This document shows, piece by piece, positions 60,626 to 64,000 of a stretch of DNA of 64,000 bases; position 1 is the first letter of the stretch; each line of letters opens with the position of its first letter. A program made the position numbers and the translations under genes. The stretch lies in the NCBI RefSeq assembly GCF_918797505.1, contig NC_092793.1, positions 42,334,243-42,398,242 of the forward strand. Direction: 5' to 3'. The DNA is from Bemisia tabaci. Taxonomy: Eukaryota > Arthropoda > Insecta > Hemiptera > Aleyrodidae. The notes under the pieces were generated by a model, which saw only the letters and a program-made list of their open reading frames with translations, was not told where the DNA came from and did not search any database.

Positions 60626-61677
60626 CTGTAGGGAAAAAAAGAATGTGAGGTTAAAAATTTAGCATTGAATTTTACAAAAGAAATCATAAAAAATATTTTA
60701 TTTATCAGCCAGTTGGAATTTTTCTTTCATGTCTAAATAATAATAAATAAGAAATTAATTTTAATGAGTCGCTAAAGCTAAATTTATAAGATGCGGTTGA
60801 ATATGTTGATTTTTGTTAGACATACATGAATAAAATTAACTTAAAAATTTCCGATGCAATTTTACTCGGAAATACTTAATTTTTATGAAATGAGCATGAT
60901 ATTCACTTCAATTTTCATTTCAGGCGAAATTCAACCAAGAAAAAAAAAACAAATGGGCAAGAAAATATAAATTTTGCTTAACATATGCGAGAAAAGCTCT
61001 CGCTTTTCATTATTCTTTTTTCCTTACACGAGACGTCAATTTTCATGTATGTAATTGAACTCCTGTGACATTTCTTTTCTTCTCTTTAAAATCTCTTAAA
61101 TATTCATTTCTTGTGTGTGCACAATCTGTCAAAAAGTGTATTGTACAATTATCAACTAAGAAAAAAAAAAGAAGAAAAAAAAAAAATTCTCATCACGGTT
61201 GATGGAAAAATTTTGACTGATGGCGGGTTCGAACCAGCAACACCTGAACTAACAGAGCACGTCTTTGTCCACTGGACTATCAGATCAGGGAAAATTGGTG
61301 GCTGAAATAGTTTTACTTCAAGATGCGTTGCGGGAGTTGCGCGCGCAGCGCTCTCCCTCCAGTCCTCCACACGACTCGGTGATACAACGCAACGGTAGGC
61401 TATAGGCACAATGATAATCGCATCAATCTGAGCACCTGATCAGGCTTAGTTTTAATCGAATTTCTCAAAAAGGCTCACGAAGGCTGGTTTCAACCAAAGA
61501 TTTTTGTAATCTTGACAGTATGACGAGTAACTGGATATAAATATCTCCGTGAATCTGTGTGAATCTTGAAAGATGCAGTCTGTGGAAGTTTGAATTTCTG
61601 ACTATTTCTGACGCTAACTTTAAAAAATTACTGTGAGTATAAAAAGTGTAAATAAAGAAAAAAAACTGTATACTTAC
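60626..61677 (-). other. Transib transposase intron
   Basis: GTAAGT donor (61677) to CCCTACAG acceptor (60626). It contains a tRNA-derived fragment (61213-61290) and AT-rich sequence. Confidence 0.65.
61213..61290 (-). repeat. tRNA-derived sequence (SINE-like) inside the Transib intron
   Basis: Minus strand: CCCTGATCTGATAGTCCAGT with A box, anticodon-arm-like region, and B box GGTTCGAACCC. The 3' side runs into T-rich sequence. It is probably a SINE inserted after or carried by the transposon. Confidence 0.55.
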
Positions 61678-61696
61678 TTTTAGAAGAGTGTGCCAT
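61678..61696 (-). CDS. Transib transposase, 19-nt first coding exon
   Basis: ATG at 61696 followed by GCACACTCTTCTAAAA, then donor GTAAGTATAC. The one leftover base joins AA at the start of exon 2 (60625) to make a lysine codon and keep the long frame open. Intron length is 1052 bp. Inferred from splice motifs and phase, not from transcripts. Confidence 0.7.
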
Positions 61697-61930
61697 TGCC
61701 GAAAAAAAATCAAAACTAACTACATAACACTCCAAAACAAACACAGGAGGCTACTGAATGTAAACACTCAGATGCGGTCTTTCACCAGTACCGCGCTAAC
61801 CGGTGCGTTTCTTATCATTATCGGTGATAAGATCGACCTCATGACGTAGGATATGGCCGATTCTTAATCAGTAGATCCTCAGGAACACATACATATCAAT
61901 TTCGGCCATTTTCGTTGATGTCGATTTTCC

Positions 61931-61969
61931 GACTTTTTCGGCGCTAGATCGGCCGTTTTTCCCACTGTG
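61931..61969 (-). repeat. Transib right terminal inverted repeat
   Basis: Exact inverse of 55149-55187, ending CCCACTGTG at 61969 and followed by target duplication AGACG. Confidence 0.92.
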
Positions 61970-62654
61970 AGACGGTTATTAAAGCTGATAACGACAAATA
62001 TGGATAGAAACCTGGAACGCGACCCCTGAGAAAGACAGATGGCTTAAGCAACTCATCACTGACTCTGAGAGCTGGCTCACTAGAGAACACGGAGAACCTA
62101 ATTTCTTCATTACACAGGCACTCACAGGTCACGGAGTCTTCAATGGTTTTCTCCACCGTATCGGCGTTTCTACCACCAACTCTTGCCCCTACTGCCCAGG
62201 GATTTTCGACTCCCCTCAGCACACTATTTTCAATTGTTCTCAATTCTCAACGGATCGAAAAGAATTGGAGGACAAGATAGGCGAACGTTTCACCGTAAAC
62301 TCATTCCAGAAGCTAATCACCTGCTCCAAAGAGAACTGGTCATCGATTGGAAATTTCCTCAAATCAACCTTGACTGCTAAGAGGAAAACACTCGACCAAA
62401 CCACCCTTTCCGATGTATGCCAATCGGCGATTCCCGCAGCCGCAGCAAATGGATCCCGAATCTTCCTTCTTCAACGGAAGTCCAGCCTTTCAATATCTAG
62501 CCTCCTATCTTTGTTATTTTTTCTTTTTGAGGCTTTTGTCCTTTTGTCTTTCCCTTCTTTTTTACATTTACCTTTCTTTCATTCATTGTATGAAATAGAA
62601 TTTTTTGTACCGATTCTTTTAAAGCGACAAATAAACAAACAAACAAAAAAAAAA
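61970..62654 (+). pseudogene. R1-like LINE ORF2 C-terminus with CCHC knuckle and 3' tail
   Basis: It continues the LINE beyond the Transib insertion. One frame (from about 62007) reads WLKQLITDSESWLTREHGEP, then CPYCPGIFDSPQHTIFNC (62184-62237). This is a C-x2-C-x8-H-x4-C knuckle typical of R1-clade ORF2 ends. Small frameshifts lie between the insertion point and this frame. It ends with an AAACAAAC-type, then poly(A), tail. Confidence 0.82.
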
Positions 62655-62665
62655 AGTAACTGGAG

Positions 62666-63498
62666 GATGAATTTTAAAGTAAGCTCTAGCCTTATCTCAT
62701 CTATTAAGTAGATTGTCTTGCTGATTTTTATTTTTAAGTCCGGATAAGGACGAAAGTTCCTGCCTGTAAGCAAGTGAATCATTCTTAAGAAGTAGAAATG
62801 CAAATTTCTCAGAAACAGAGGCAGTATTCTTCTTAGTAAAAACGATGCATTCCATACAGTCAGTAATGGAGATGTTGCATGTGTGAGGGATTTGCGATTT
62901 GACTGTTCTTTCTTCTGTAAAAGTTCGCGAGAAACACGATGGTGCCACTGGTTTTCTCTGAAATCATCTCCCAAGCTCAAAAAAAGCTCTCAAAGTGAGG
63001 CTAAAATGGAGGGGATATCCCGCCCTACCCTGAGAGTCCACCTCTACATCAAAACAAACTCTCCATGCAAAGATAGGGAGCAAGACCAATCCACACAGGT
63101 CAGTCATTGCACTCATTGCGCAGCTTTTGTGAAATCCACTCCCCCGCCCGGCCCTAACTCGCAGCACTCAATGCTACGTCACAATGGGTGCTCCTACAGT
63201 CCCTTTATACTGAAAGTCAAGACAATGTGAATCCATTTTTGATTGGTTCCCGTATTTTAGGCCTTCACAGTGTCACAAAACGGAATAAAGATTACATTTT
63301 CACCGATTGCAAAGATTATAATCTGGAATGGACCAGGGAATTACGGGTTCGGCAAGGAACAAACGGAATGAGAGAAGGACCGGAGAAAGGAATTTGAGAA
63401 TGGGCCGATCAAAGATTACAAAAAACGTTCAATTTCTGTAATCTTTATTCCCGTTTGTGACTCCATGAGGGGGTGTTGTCTTGACTCTCAGTATAAAT
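62666..63498. repeat. Dispersed repeat fragments
   Basis: 62840-63090 is the inverse of 34497-34760. 63419-63500 matches 33885-33990. No gene. Includes a run of purine-rich sequence near 63330-63400. Confidence 0.65.
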
Positions 63499-63930
63499 AG
63501 AGTCCCTTTAAAACCAGAGTTAAGACAACTCACTTTTGGTTGGGCTGAAAGTGGCCTAAAAAAAATCCAATTCTGATTGGTTCTCGCTCATGGAGGCCGA
63601 AACGAGTGCACCAAGATGGCGGTACCTCGAATGTGAACAAGAATGATGAAAATATTTCCTAATTGTGGTTCATCAAGAGTAAATTGTTATTTCCATCGGT
63701 CCAAAATGAAAATAGATTAAGAAATTATTCACAAACCAATCTCATTTTCTTTTTAATTAATCAATTTGTTGATGTTGTTGTTATTGTGTGACAGACATCG
63801 CAGGATTCCTGATCCTTATCCCTCAATATCGTTCGTTCGGGTGCACTCGTTTCGGCCTCCATGGCCAGCCAAGGCCGGCTGCGAGTCAGCTGATAATCGA
63901 GTTGTCTTAACTCTGGGTATAAAGGGACTC
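63499..63930. mobile_element. MITE with about 33-bp inverted ends
   Basis: AGAGTCCCTTTAAAACCAGA...GACAACTC at the left is inverted at 63898-63930 with few mismatches; the best-matching 18 bp are CCAGAGTTAAGACAACTC. A second inner inverted pair (CATGGAGGCCGAAACGAGTG at about 63590, inverse near 63843) sits inside. Non-coding. A partial copy of one end occurs near 33948-33985. Confidence 0.7.
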
Positions 63931-64000
63931 TAAGTATAAAGGGACTCTAGGTGCTCCCATAAGAACTACATTGCAGGCACTCAATACTACGTCACTGCGC

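Overview
This window is eukaryotic, almost certainly arthropod and most likely insect, DNA. It is AT-rich, intron-containing and packed with transposable elements of classes typical of insect genomes: Transib, BEL/Pao, Penelope-like, R1-like and RTE-like LINEs, tRNA-derived SINEs, and many foldback/MITE elements. A hemipteran is a plausible guess, but nothing here proves the order.

The only convincing host gene is a THO complex subunit 6 (THOC6) WD40 gene on the minus strand. Four internal coding exons can be read (25886-26101, 20856-21046, 12240-12402, 8648-8887), all with consensus splice sites and compatible phases. Its introns of 3 to 8 kb are filled with inverted-repeat elements. The first and last coding exons were not found.

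Layout. 1-1652: large foldback element. 3100-7191: element with ACAGGGTG-type inverted ends holding a decayed Penelope-like element (RT plus GIY-YIG nuclease, minus strand). 8648-26101: THOC6 exons and introns with at least seven inverted-repeat elements and a 205-bp minisatellite. 26774-30140: hairpin MITE, then a decayed RTE-like LINE. 30230-30766 and 32568-32846: two tRNA-derived SINEs with clear target duplications. 33450-37100: a palindrome and a 2.2-kb foldback. 40153-48582: a young, complete-length BEL/Pao LTR retrotransposon with near-identical LTRs but broken pol, plus a third ORF downstream of pol that encodes a second Gag-like zinc-knuckle protein. 49896-52941: a 3-kb foldback with a nested hairpin. 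54466-62654: a 5'-truncated R1-like LINE split by a 6.8-kb Transib transposon (55149-61969). 63499-63930: a MITE.

The standout is the Transib element. It has perfect 39-bp terminal inverted repeats that begin with CACAGTG (the same heptamer as vertebrate V(D)J recombination signals), a 5-bp target duplication AGACG, and a RAG1-related transposase. I reconstruct that transposase as a two-exon, 774-residue gene whose C-terminus is an approximately 85-residue acidic tail encoded by an expanded GAT/TCA microsatellite. Statements about families come from general knowledge. No database search was possible.
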